This document shows positions 1 through 5,270 of a stretch of 6,282 nt of DNA, piece after piece. The stretch's first letter is position 1, and each line of letters opens with the position of its first letter. Where the stretch lies: assembly GCA_021772215.1 (NCBI GenBank), contig JAJFMK010000321.1:1-6282 (forward strand). Direction: 5' to 3'. Position numbers and translations under genes: made by a program. The DNA is from Chlamydiota bacterium (lineage in GTDB: Bacteria; Chlamydiota; Chlamydiia; Chlamydiales; JAJFMK01). The notes under the pieces were generated by a model. It saw nothing but the letters and a program-made list of their open reading frames with translations. It ran no database searches and was not told where the DNA came from.

Positions 1-148
1 GTAGAAGAGCCTCTTCGGTGTTCTTTTTGGTGGTGCAGATCACTACGAGACGGGTCACACCGGCCGCCAGCGCTCTTTTAATAATAGCCTCAGCATCGGG
101 TAGAAGTTTGGGGTCTGTTAGGTGAAGATGGGAGTCGATGAATCGCAT
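1..148 (-). CDS. tatD: TatD-family metal-dependent hydrolase (N-terminal 49 residues, cut by window edge)
   Basis: The visible 49 residues begin MRFIDSHLHLTDP, and H7 and H9 form the HxH metal-binding motif that opens the TatD amidohydrolase-type TIM barrel. The following helix and strand (IIKRALAAGVTRLVVI, residues 22-37) match the usual TatD pattern of an acidic helix, an AGV turn and a hydrophobic strand. Family members are cytoplasmic, metal-dependent DNases or phosphohydrolases of roughly 260 residues; the substrate here cannot be told. The start is fixed by an in-frame TAA just upstream (158-160). No clear Shine-Dalgarno sequence precedes it. It lies 12 bp after the stop of the FKBP-like gene and is probably translated from the same message. 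A TatD-type gene also lies beside dsbD in Chlamydia (recalled synteny). Family assignment is confident; the exact orthologue is not. Confidence 0.87.
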   Translation of the reverse strand, partial: MRFIDSHLHLTDPKLLPDAEAIIKRALAAGVTRLVVICTTKKNTEEALL

Positions 149-160
149 ACTAGCAATTTA

Positions 161-592
161 CTACTCAATCGTAATCAACTCAACCTCAATGGTGAGAATA
201 TCATCCTTTTTTCGAAAGAGGTAGCGATCAAAGCCGCCAACGCCACCGCCTACATAGAGGCGTCGCTTCTCTCCCACCTTCATGCCTGCGACCCCTTTAG
301 TGAAGTAGGGCAGAGCGATGTTAAGGTCTTGATTCAGAGGGCGCCCCGCGCGCTTGGTGTCGACGATGCAGCGCCTCATGGACCCCACACAGCGCACATG
401 AAACTGAGCTCTTCTGTTCCCCTCTAAAATCTCCCCCTCACCATCGGCAATTTTTTCAGAATAGAGGGAGCCGGTGACCAGCTCCTCGACGCCTTTCTCA
501 TTTTTGAGATAGTCTAAAGAGCGAGCCGTATCAGCCTTCGTCGGAAGAAAGGGAAGGGTCACAAGAATGAGAAGAATCCAGATATCCACCAC
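161..592 (-). CDS. Secreted FKBP-like (peptidyl-prolyl isomerase fold) protein, probably degenerate
   Basis: The protein has 143 residues. Residues 4-20 are a hydrophobic stretch ending at a plausible signal-peptide cleavage region (LPTKA), so export is likely. Residues about 46-143 follow the FKBP domain in order: EKIADGEGE, a beta strand QFHVRCVG (63-70), an aligned IVDT (76-79) where FKBPs have the FD active-site pair, GRPLN (83-87), then GVAGMKVGEKRRLYV (100-114) matching the 'G..gMkvGek..l.iP' signature, and a final strand TIEVELITI. The usual aromatic pocket residues and the Y of the 'YG' loop are missing or changed, so isomerase activity is doubtful and a chaperone or binding role is possible. 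The start is GTG at 592 (or the adjacent GTG at 589). No ATG, GTG or TTG lies upstream in the open frame, which runs back to a stop at 650-652, and the signal n-region oddly has D3 instead of basic residues. It precedes tatD by 12 bp. Confidence 0.7.
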   Translation of the reverse strand: MVDIWILLILVTLPFLPTKADTARSLDYLKNEKGVEELVTGSLYSEKIADGEGEILEGNRRAQFHVRCVGSMRRCIVDTKRAGRPLNQDLNIALPYFTKGVAGMKVGEKRRLYVGGGVGGFDRYLFRKKDDILTIEVELITIE

Positions 593-643
593 AACCCGGA
601 CTCTATCTTTTATAGGAAATTTTGATAAACATTTTCTTTTCTG

Positions 644-672
644 TTGGCACTATAGGAAGAGAAGGACATACT
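644..672 (+). promoter_or_regulatory. Candidate sigma70/sigma66-type promoter for the 114-residue unknown gene
   Basis: TTGGCA (644-649, five of six matches to TTGACA) and CATACT (667-672, four of six to TATAAT) are separated by exactly 17 bp. Transcription would start near 679, leaving a leader of about 30 nt before the ATG at 709. The leader carries the ribosome binding site AGTAGGA at 694-700, eight bases from the ATG. The region between the divergent genes (593-708) is AT-rich. No equally good promoter for the minus-strand FKBP-like gene was found; TATAAA (reverse complement of 609-614) is a weak -10 candidate without a recognisable -35. Confidence 0.45.
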
Positions 673-708
673 TCCCTTAATTAAATAAGCCACAGTAGGA
701 AATTAAAC

Positions 709-1053
709 ATGACACTTACAATCGGAGATACTAATTTCCCACTACCTAGCTCTCATACAGCTCCTTTTACAGGAACTCCTGATCAAATTCTGCAGACGTT
801 TAAGGATATGATATTTGTACAAGAGGAAGGCTGCTCACTTTGCACTGCCAGATTTCATGACAACCCTGACCGCAGTTTTTGGGTCATCGCCGCCCACCAC
901 AACTCTTTTCCTGCGCTTGGACAGATTAGCTTTGTTGCCTCTGTCAAAACCTACATATTTGATGGTCCAGGCGATCCGAAATTAGGCTTCCAGTGGAGAC
1001 TCTACATCTTTGAGCGAATAGAACCTCTTTCTACTGCAGATATTCTAAGATAA
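709..1053 (+). CDS. Hypothetical protein, 114 residues, with a CxxC motif
   Basis: I do not recognise this protein. It has 114 residues, no signal peptide and no membrane segment, so it is probably cytoplasmic. A C-S-L-C motif lies at 42-45 inside VQEEGCSLCTARF, followed by an aromatic and histidine-rich stretch (SFWVIAAHH, 56-64) and a GQISFVASVKTYIF beta-like segment (71-84). CxxC could be a redox pair or half of a metal site, but a second pair is absent and no thioredoxin fold is evident. A good ribosome binding site (AGTAGGA, eight bases before ATG) and a plausible promoter support it as a real gene. Its last 23 bp overlap the 3' end of dsbD in convergent orientation. A hand count gives about 44% GC, with AT-rich codon choices in its first third. 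I do not recall an equivalent next to dsbD in Chlamydia, so it may be a lineage-specific insertion. Confidence 0.72.
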   Translation: MTLTIGDTNFPLPSSHTAPFTGTPDQILQTFKDMIFVQEEGCSLCTARFHDNPDRSFWVIAAHHNSFPALGQISFVASVKTYIFDGPGDPKLGFQWRLYIFERIEPLSTADILR

Positions 1054-3226
1054 GATCAGGGGTAAGCACCTGAGGGAGCAGCTCAGGGTCGCTATCCTTT
1101 CCTGGGGGATAGTAGATGTAGAGCGGTACGCTATTTCTACCAAAACGGGCCAGCTCGGCAGTGATGACAGGGTCACTGCGGGTCCAGTCGGCCATCATCT
1201 TCACAACGCCTAGCTCTTTCATCCGCCCTTGAACAACTGAGTTGTTGATGCTGACTAGGTTAGATTGGCAGAGGAGACACCATTTCGCCGTAAAGTCTAT
1301 AAAAACCGGTTTGCCCTCAGAGCGTAGCTCATCGGCACGCTCCGGTGAGAAGTTCTCCCAACCCGCCTCAATTGAAACAAGTCCCTTCTCGTGCGGCTCA
1401 AAAAGAGCGCTGTTACGGCCAGCAATAATCACCTGATAGCCGCCATAGATAACAATTAAGAGGCCGATCACGCGGCCCGCCTTGCGCACTCCTGCCTTTC
1501 TAAAGGGAGAACCGAAGTGGCCATAGACCCAGCAGCCAAAGGAGATGATAAAGAGTGCAATAAGCAGCCTTAACATCTCCTCACTATCACTTTGCGCCAT
1601 GAAGACCCAAAGAAGCCAAACGACAGTAAGAAGCATCAAAAAGCCCATCATCTGCTTAAAGGTATCCATCCAGGGGCCCGGCTTGGGTAAGAATTTGAGC
1701 CATTTAGGGTTGGCGGCGAGGAGGAGGTAGGGGAAAGCCATTCCAAAGCCTAAGCTGGTAAAGATCATCAAAGAGGAGTACCAGGGCAGCGTCACAGCTA
1801 CGCCTAGAACCATCCCTAAGAAGGGGCCGCTGCAGGGGGTGGCAACTGCTGTGGCAAGCACACCGCCGAAGAAGGAGGAGAGTTTGCTCGATTCCGCCTT
1901 TCTAACCTGTTCAATAGCTTGGCCCGCCCTTGAGGAGAGTCCCATCCCCATCTCAATCACTCCAAAGAAGGCGATCGCGGCGATGAGGAGAACGGCGGCT
2001 AAGAGACCAACAAATGTTGGGTCTTGAAGCTGGAAGCCCCAACCGACAGCGTGGCCATAAGCCTTCAAGACCAAAAGAAGGCCCGCTAAAACCCAAAAGG
2101 AGATCAAGACGCCCAAGGAGAAGAGCACGCCATGCATAAAGGTGTTTTTGCGACTCTGATTCGACATCTGCACAAAGCCGAGCACCTTGATCGAAACGAC
2201 GGGTAGTACGCAGGGCATCAAGTTCAAAATCATCCCGCCTATAAAGGCAAACAAAAGAATCATACCGTAAGAGTACTCCTCTTCAACTTCACCCACCTTA
2301 AACGGAGGGCGGACAGGAGTCTTCGGCTCCGGAGCGAAAGGGGAGAGCGGTAGATCGATCTCAAAGGCTCTGTCGCCTTCATTAACATCATAGAAGACCA
2401 AAATGCCTTTGACATCGTCCGGTCTTTGAGCCGTATCCTCGCGAAAGATGGAAACAAAGAGTCCCCCTTGAGGATCTACAGTGAGTGTAGGCTCTTTTTT
2501 GAGATCAATTCCGTTGGAATCTTCCGGAAAGAATTGGACACTATCGGGGGTTCCATCATAGAGCTCTTGACTTACATCAATAAGAACCGCCTGTGGAGCC
2601 ACCTCTTTGATCGAGATCCCCTCGGCTACTTTTTTGGGTAAATTTTCGACGACTTCAGCAAACACCTTCGCTTTGGCAGGGTCAACATTAACTTCAGAGA
2701 GCGTCTGAAGTTTTAAAACCTGGTAGCTATCACCGGGAAGACAGGTGGTATCTGAGCAGACGAGCCAGCTGATATCGGCAGCAATCTCGATCTCTTCACC
2801 GGGCTGCAGATTCTCGGGAGGTGTGATGCGGGTTAAAAGAATCAGCTCATTTTCGAAGCCGAAAACGACAAAGTTATTCACCACGCTTCTTTTCGGCGTC
2901 GGCCAAAGAAGCTCCTCCACCTCAAAACCGGGCGGCACCACCCAGTTCACATCGACAGCGAAGCCCGACTCTCCCGGATTTTTCCAGTAAGCCTTCCAGC
3001 CCTCATCGAGCGTTAGGCGCACGGCAGCATAAAAGGGAACTCCAGCCGCAATCTCCTCGCTTGGCACCACAATGTCAGCAGCGACCGGATTGTCAGGGTC
3101 GGGGATCTCTTGAGAGACCTGCTTTTTGAAGAGATCGAAGCCGTCGTTTGAGCCGGTTAAGAAGGGGTAATCCTTTGCCGTTAACAGAAAAGGAACGAGG
3201 AGTAATAAAATAAGCTTTTTCATCAT
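1031..3226 (-). CDS. dsbD: Thiol:disulfide interchange protein DsbD (ScsB-like architecture)
   Basis: This inner-membrane protein (731 residues) passes electrons from cytoplasmic thioredoxin to periplasmic thiols. Residues 1-18 are a signal peptide. The periplasmic N-terminal part (about 19-315) contains WLVCSDTTCLPG, with C157 and C162 as the likely redox pair, followed by a second domain (about 185-300). Eight membrane segments follow (about 322-345, 364-388, 404-425, 452-478, 483-504, 524-544, 550-568, 585-602), with the transmembrane cysteines in NLMPCVLPV (C339) and ATPCSGPFLG (C465). The C-terminal thioredoxin domain has WCLLC (C650, C653) and the cis-proline loop NSVPLYIYYPPG (P701). 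The N-terminal part is much longer than in E. coli DsbD (565 residues in total) and resembles ScsB-type proteins. The start is ATG 3226 (or adjacent ATG 3223) behind AAGGA; a TTG at 3244 is less likely. In chlamydiae it probably serves the disulfide-rich envelope. Confidence 0.95.
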   Translation of the reverse strand: MMKKLILLLLVPFLLTAKDYPFLTGSNDGFDLFKKQVSQEIPDPDNPVAADIVVPSEEIAAGVPFYAAVRLTLDEGWKAYWKNPGESGFAVDVNWVVPPGFEVEELLWPTPKRSVVNNFVVFGFENELILLTRITPPENLQPGEEIEIAADISWLVCSDTTCLPGDSYQVLKLQTLSEVNVDPAKAKVFAEVVENLPKKVAEGISIKEVAPQAVLIDVSQELYDGTPDSVQFFPEDSNGIDLKKEPTLTVDPQGGLFVSIFREDTAQRPDDVKGILVFYDVNEGDRAFEIDLPLSPFAPEPKTPVRPPFKVGEVEEEYSYGMILLFAFIGGMILNLMPCVLPVVSIKVLGFVQMSNQSRKNTFMHGVLFSLGVLISFWVLAGLLLVLKAYGHAVGWGFQLQDPTFVGLLAAVLLIAAIAFFGVIEMGMGLSSRAGQAIEQVRKAESSKLSSFFGGVLATAVATPCSGPFLGMVLGVAVTLPWYSSLMIFTSLGFGMAFPYLLLAANPKWLKFLPKPGPWMDTFKQMMGFLMLLTVVWLLWVFMAQSDSEEMLRLLIALFIISFGCWVYGHFGSPFRKAGVRKAGRVIGLLIVIYGGYQVIIAGRNSALFEPHEKGLVSIEAGWENFSPERADELRSEGKPVFIDFTAKWCLLCQSNLVSINNSVVQGRMKELGVVKMMADWTRSDPVITAELARFGRNSVPLYIYYPPGKDSDPELLPQVLTPDLILEYLQ
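3181..3211 (+). promoter_or_regulatory. Weak candidate promoter for the tol operon, inside the 5' end of dsbD
   Basis: TTAACA (3181-3186) and TAAAAT (3206-3211) each match the sigma70 consensus at five of six positions, but the 19-bp spacer is longer than ideal. Transcription would start near 3218 and give a leader of about 68 nt that includes the palindrome at 3238-3276. A second candidate is TTGCCG (3235-3240) with TATCTT (3259-3264) at an 18-bp spacer, which would leave only about 15 nt of leader. The sequence alone cannot decide between them. Confidence 0.25.
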
Positions 3227-3229
3227 GGA

Positions 3230-3236
3230 TTTCCTT
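3230..3236 (-). promoter_or_regulatory. Ribosome binding site that decides the dsbD start
   Basis: Read on the minus strand, AAGGAAA lies just upstream of two adjacent ATG codons. The AAGGA core is 5 nt from ATG 3226 and 8 nt from ATG 3223. Either start gives a clean signal peptide (M)MKKLILLLLVPFLL. A TTG start at 3244 would put this site inside the gene and add MTARKS before the signal peptide, so it is disfavoured. Confidence 0.6.
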
Positions 3237-3237
3237 G

Positions 3238-3276
3238 CCGTCAAGAGAGAAAAAAGGGTATCTTTCTCTTTTACGG
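3238..3276. promoter_or_regulatory. Imperfect palindrome between the divergent dsbD and tolQ genes
   Basis: Outer arms CCGT (3238-3241) and ACGG (3273-3276) pair exactly. Inner arms AAGAGAGA (3243-3250) and TTTTCTCTT-side bases 3263-3270 pair over eight positions with one G-T pair, leaving a 12-base loop. It fills most of the 59-bp gap between the two start codons. The dsbD ribosome binding site (3230-3236) touches one side and the GGGG of the tolQ ribosome binding site (3275-3278) overlaps the other. It could be an operator for both genes or an RNA hairpin in either leader. The stem is real in the sequence; the function is inference. Confidence 0.4.
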
Positions 3277-3285
3277 GGTAAATAT

Positions 3286-4011
3286 ATGATTATAAACAAA
3301 ATTGTTGCTGTCGGCAATCCCTTTATCGACGCCTATACCCAGTCTGATTGGGTGGGGAAATTGATCTATCTCTCTTTGATCTGCCTCTCTGTGATCACCT
3401 GGGCGGTTCTTCTTTTTAAATGGCGCGAGGCGAGGCGCTCTAAAGAGAGAGCTCTACTTTTTAAAAAGCAGTTTACCAAATTTCGCCTCTCTCCTCTGCA
3501 AATTGAGACGCAAGAGGATGAGAGCAACCCCTTTATCTCACTCTATAGGCTACTAAAAAAGAAGAGCTTAGAAATATTAAATAAAAATCTCAACTCAGAG
3601 AAGGTAAAGGCTACAGGTGTCTCGATGCTTTCCTATACCGACATCTCGATGATGTATCAGGAACTTGACCAGGAGAGAAAGAGAAAGAGAGCTGGGCTGG
3701 AGCGCCATCTCTACATCCTAGCCACGGTCGTCTCATTAGGGCCCTTCTTGGGGATTTTGGGAACCGTCTGGGGGATCTTGATCTCTTTTTCCCACCTCCA
3801 CATGGCATCAGGGCTTAGCAACCAAGCGGTCCTAAACGGCCTCTCTTTAGCCCTTGTCACCACGGTAATTGGCCTCATCGATGCGATTCCCGCTCTGATT
3901 GGCTATAACTATTTAAGGCAGCGCATCCGCGATCTCGACCAGGAGATGGAGAGCTTTTCGCATGAAATCTTAAGCGCCGTTGAACTCCAATACCGCCAAG
4001 TAGACCTATGA
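3286..4011 (+). CDS. tolQ: TolQ/ExbB-type proton channel subunit
   Basis: The 241-residue inner-membrane protein has the TolQ/ExbB/MotA layout: membrane segment about 24-44, a long charged cytoplasmic region (45-140), then segments about 142-170 and 185-208. The signature GPFLGILGTVWGIL lies at 152-165 and ALVTTVIGLIDAIPA at 189-203; T160 and T193 align with the pore threonines T145 and T178 of E. coli TolQ. With the next gene product it would form the proton channel that energises TolA. Length fits TolQ (230 residues in E. coli). The start is ATG 3286 behind GGGG seven bases away; a TTG at 3235 in the same frame is unlikely because it overlaps the dsbD ribosome binding site. D199, in place of the usual small residue before AIPA, is unusual. 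Chlamydial genomes often call it exbB; linkage to tolB favours the TolQ role. Confidence 0.92.
   Translation: MIINKIVAVGNPFIDAYTQSDWVGKLIYLSLICLSVITWAVLLFKWREARRSKERALLFKKQFTKFRLSPLQIETQEDESNPFISLYRLLKKKSLEILNKNLNSEKVKATGVSMLSYTDISMMYQELDQERKRKRAGLERHLYILATVVSLGPFLGILGTVWGILISFSHLHMASGLSNQAVLNGLSLALVTTVIGLIDAIPALIGYNYLRQRIRDLDQEMESFSHEILSAVELQYRQVDL
3289..3317 (-). promoter_or_regulatory. Candidate sigma70/sigma66-type promoter for dsbD, inside the tolQ start
   Basis: On the minus strand, TTGCCG (3317-3312, four of six matches) is followed after exactly 17 bp by a perfect TATAAT (3294-3289). Transcription would begin near 3282 and give a leader of about 55 nt carrying the palindrome at its 5' end. 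The -10 box is formed by codons 2 and 3 of the opposing tolQ gene. This is the best consensus match seen in the gene-start regions examined. Confidence 0.5.
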
Positions 4012-4100
4012 ACCTATCCGTAAATTATACTTCGTTCTTTTTTGCGCCTTTTCAAAATCACACCTCCTCCGTCTACTCTAATTCACAGCCAGGTTCGTAA
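4008..4100 (+). CDS. Doubtful 30-codon open frame filling the tolQ-tolR gap
   Basis: The ATG at 4008 overlaps the tolQ stop as ATGA, the classic layout for coupled translation. The frame runs 30 codons to TAA at 4098-4100, five bases before the tolR ATG. The peptide (MNLSVNYTSFFFAPFQ... to ...SQPGS) is rich in Ser and Asn, with no signal peptide, membrane segment or family I recognise. There is no evident ribosome binding site of its own. It may be only a device that carries ribosomes from tolQ to tolR, or plain non-coding sequence. It is listed because nothing else explains this gap in an otherwise overlapping operon. Confidence 0.2.
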   Translation: MNLSVNYTSFFFAPFQNHTSSVYSNSQPGS

Positions 4101-4105
4101 TAGAT

Positions 4106-4483
4106 ATGGATGAAGAACCACTCATCAACTTAACTCCGATGATCGACGTTCTCTTTGTGGTGTTGGTGATGTTTATCTGTATTGCTCCGCTTATAGAGAT
4201 GGAGAGCGTCAACTTAGCCTCTTTGGGAGGACGTGACGGAACTGATGTGAAAGAGGAGAGCCCTCTAAAGATCGTCGTCACAAATGAGAATCGACTCTTT
4301 CTGAATAAGGAGCCAGTAGAAAGAGCGCACCTTTGCGAGCTTTTGAAGGTGGAAAGAACACGCTTTCCCTCTCAAGTGCCGCAGCTCTTTCATGACAAAG
4401 ATGCCTCATTTGGCACCTACCAAGAAGTGAAAACAGCCGTAGAATTGGCTGGATTTGAGCAGTTAGATGTTGTCCTTAACTAG
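4106..4483 (+). CDS. tolR: TolR/ExbD-type biopolymer transport protein
   Basis: The 125-residue protein has one N-terminal membrane segment (about 12-30) and a periplasmic domain. The family motif LINLTPMIDVLFVVLVMF (6-23) contains D14, equivalent to the proton-carrying aspartate of TolR (D23) and ExbD (D25) in E. coli. The C-terminal stretch HDKDASFGTYQEVKTAVELA (96-115) matches the conserved 'aD....yg.vv.vm..l..aG' region, and DVVL (121-124) is the last strand. It would sit with TolQ and convert proton flow into movement of TolA. The N-terminal tail before the motif is only about seven residues, shorter than usual. An in-frame stop lies at 4079-4081 and no alternative start codon occurs between it and ATG 4106. 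The ribosome binding site is poor, so translation may depend on coupling. Its end overlaps the next gene by 17 bp. Chlamydial annotations often use exbD. Confidence 0.92.
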   Translation: MDEEPLINLTPMIDVLFVVLVMFICIAPLIEMESVNLASLGGRDGTDVKEESPLKIVVTNENRLFLNKEPVERAHLCELLKVERTRFPSQVPQLFHDKDASFGTYQEVKTAVELAGFEQLDVVLN

Positions 4484-5270
4484 ATCGTTTCAATACGCTT
4501 TTTTTCTCCATTTTTTACTTTTGGCACTTGTCTTAATATGGCCTGCCCAGGCGCCCCCAAAAAAACGGGTGCAGGTCAAAGAGGTTCGGCTGGTTCAAGA
4601 GAGAGCGGCAGTGGCTGCAGCGCCGACTGCAGCGGCGCCTCCTGCCGCCCCAACTGCAATACCAACAGTGACACCGGTTGCAAAACCAACTGAGGCAGCG
4701 CCGCCTACCGAAAAACCCACAACGAAACCGGCTGCGCCGCCTGCGACTCCAAAAAAAGAGGTGAAACAGCCTCCAAAACCCAAAGCTGAAAAGAAAGAGA
4801 CTCCAAAACCCAAAGCTGAAAAGAAAGAGACGCCTAAAATCAAAACGGAGCCTAAGGAGCCAACAAAAAAGGAGTCCAATCGCCAAAAATTGGCCAAAGC
4901 TCTGAAAGATTCACTTGCGAAAATGGAGCGAAGCGAGGCACCATCGTCTTCACAACAGATTACTGAACTGGGTACGATCGACCGGCTCTCCTTTACCACA
5001 GCAAACGAAAGCGACGGCTACAGCCCAGATTTGATCAAGAGTTTAAAGCTTCAGATGCAGCTTCCAGAGATGGGTCAGGTGAAGCTCGATCTGACTTTAA
5101 AAAGCAGTGGAGAGGTGCTCTCTTTCGATATAATCGATGCGAAAAGCAGCATCAACAGAAAGTATGTAGAAAAGAGACTCCCCTCGCTCCACCTTCCCCC
5201 TTTGAAGGGAAGCTATGCAGGACAGACGAAACAAACCTTTACCTTAACGTTGAACAATGATCATCTTTAG
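4467..5270 (+). CDS. tolA: TolA-like coupling protein (TonB/TolA class)
   Basis: The 267-residue protein has the TolA/TonB plan. Residues about 10-25 are a single membrane anchor (AFFLHFLLLALVLIW); H15 matches the membrane histidine of the S-x3-H motif through which TolA contacts TolQ-TolR, although the serine is replaced by A11. Residues about 46-135 form an Ala/Pro- then Lys/Pro/Glu-rich periplasm-spanning linker, and 138-155 is a charged, probably helical stretch. The C-terminal domain (about 183-267) shows GQVKLDLTLKSSGEVLSFDI, SSIN and a PPL turn, as in TonB/TolA C-terminal domains. It is much shorter than E. coli TolA (421 residues) and its linker is Pro-rich like TonB, so family placement rests on position between tolR and tolB. 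In C. trachomatis this position is held by CT598, from memory. It overlaps tolR by 17 bp and tolB by 14 bp. Confidence 0.8.
   Translation: MLSLTRSFQYAFFLHFLLLALVLIWPAQAPPKKRVQVKEVRLVQERAAVAAAPTAAAPPAAPTAIPTVTPVAKPTEAAPPTEKPTTKPAAPPATPKKEVKQPPKPKAEKKETPKPKAEKKETPKIKTEPKEPTKKESNRQKLAKALKDSLAKMERSEAPSSSQQITELGTIDRLSFTTANESDGYSPDLIKSLKLQMQLPEMGQVKLDLTLKSSGEVLSFDIIDAKSSINRKYVEKRLPSLHLPPLKGSYAGQTKQTFTLTLNNDHL
4771..4830 (+). repeat. Perfect 30-bp tandem duplication in the TolA-like linker
   Basis: Bases 4771-4800 and 4801-4830 are identical over all 30 positions, encoding two copies of PKPKAEKKET (residues 103-112 and 113-122). A degenerate third copy follows at 4831-4860 (18 of 30 bases by hand count, protein PKIKTEPKEP). 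The exact identity, including third codon positions, points to a recent duplication. The unit keeps the reading frame, so copy number changes would alter linker length by ten residues at a time. Confidence 0.95.

Noticed and set aside
122..427. A 101-codon plus-strand open frame
   Set aside because: It lies antisense to the FKBP-like and tatD genes, has no ribosome binding site, and its translation resembles no protein family.
1056..1087. Rho-independent terminator after the unknown gene
   Set aside because: Stems are only five to six base pairs with no following T-run, and the bases code for the DsbD C-terminus.
3235..3285. An upstream TTG start for tolQ adding 17 residues
   Set aside because: The TTG overlaps the dsbD ribosome binding site, and the ATG at 3286 has a GGGG ribosome binding site and gives a normal TolQ N-terminus.
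4012..4105. tolR N-terminal extension through a frameshift from the small upstream frame
   Set aside because: The joined peptide does not resemble TolR/ExbD N-terminal tails, and the short tail from ATG 4106 already leads straight into the conserved motif.
4771..4860. CRISPR array
   Set aside because: The repeats are direct and adjacent with no spacers, and encode an in-frame protein linker.
4533..4999. Two minus-strand open frames rich in Arg/Phe or Gly/Ala/Ser
   Set aside because: They are antisense shadows of the low-complexity Ala/Pro/Lys linker of the TolA-like gene.
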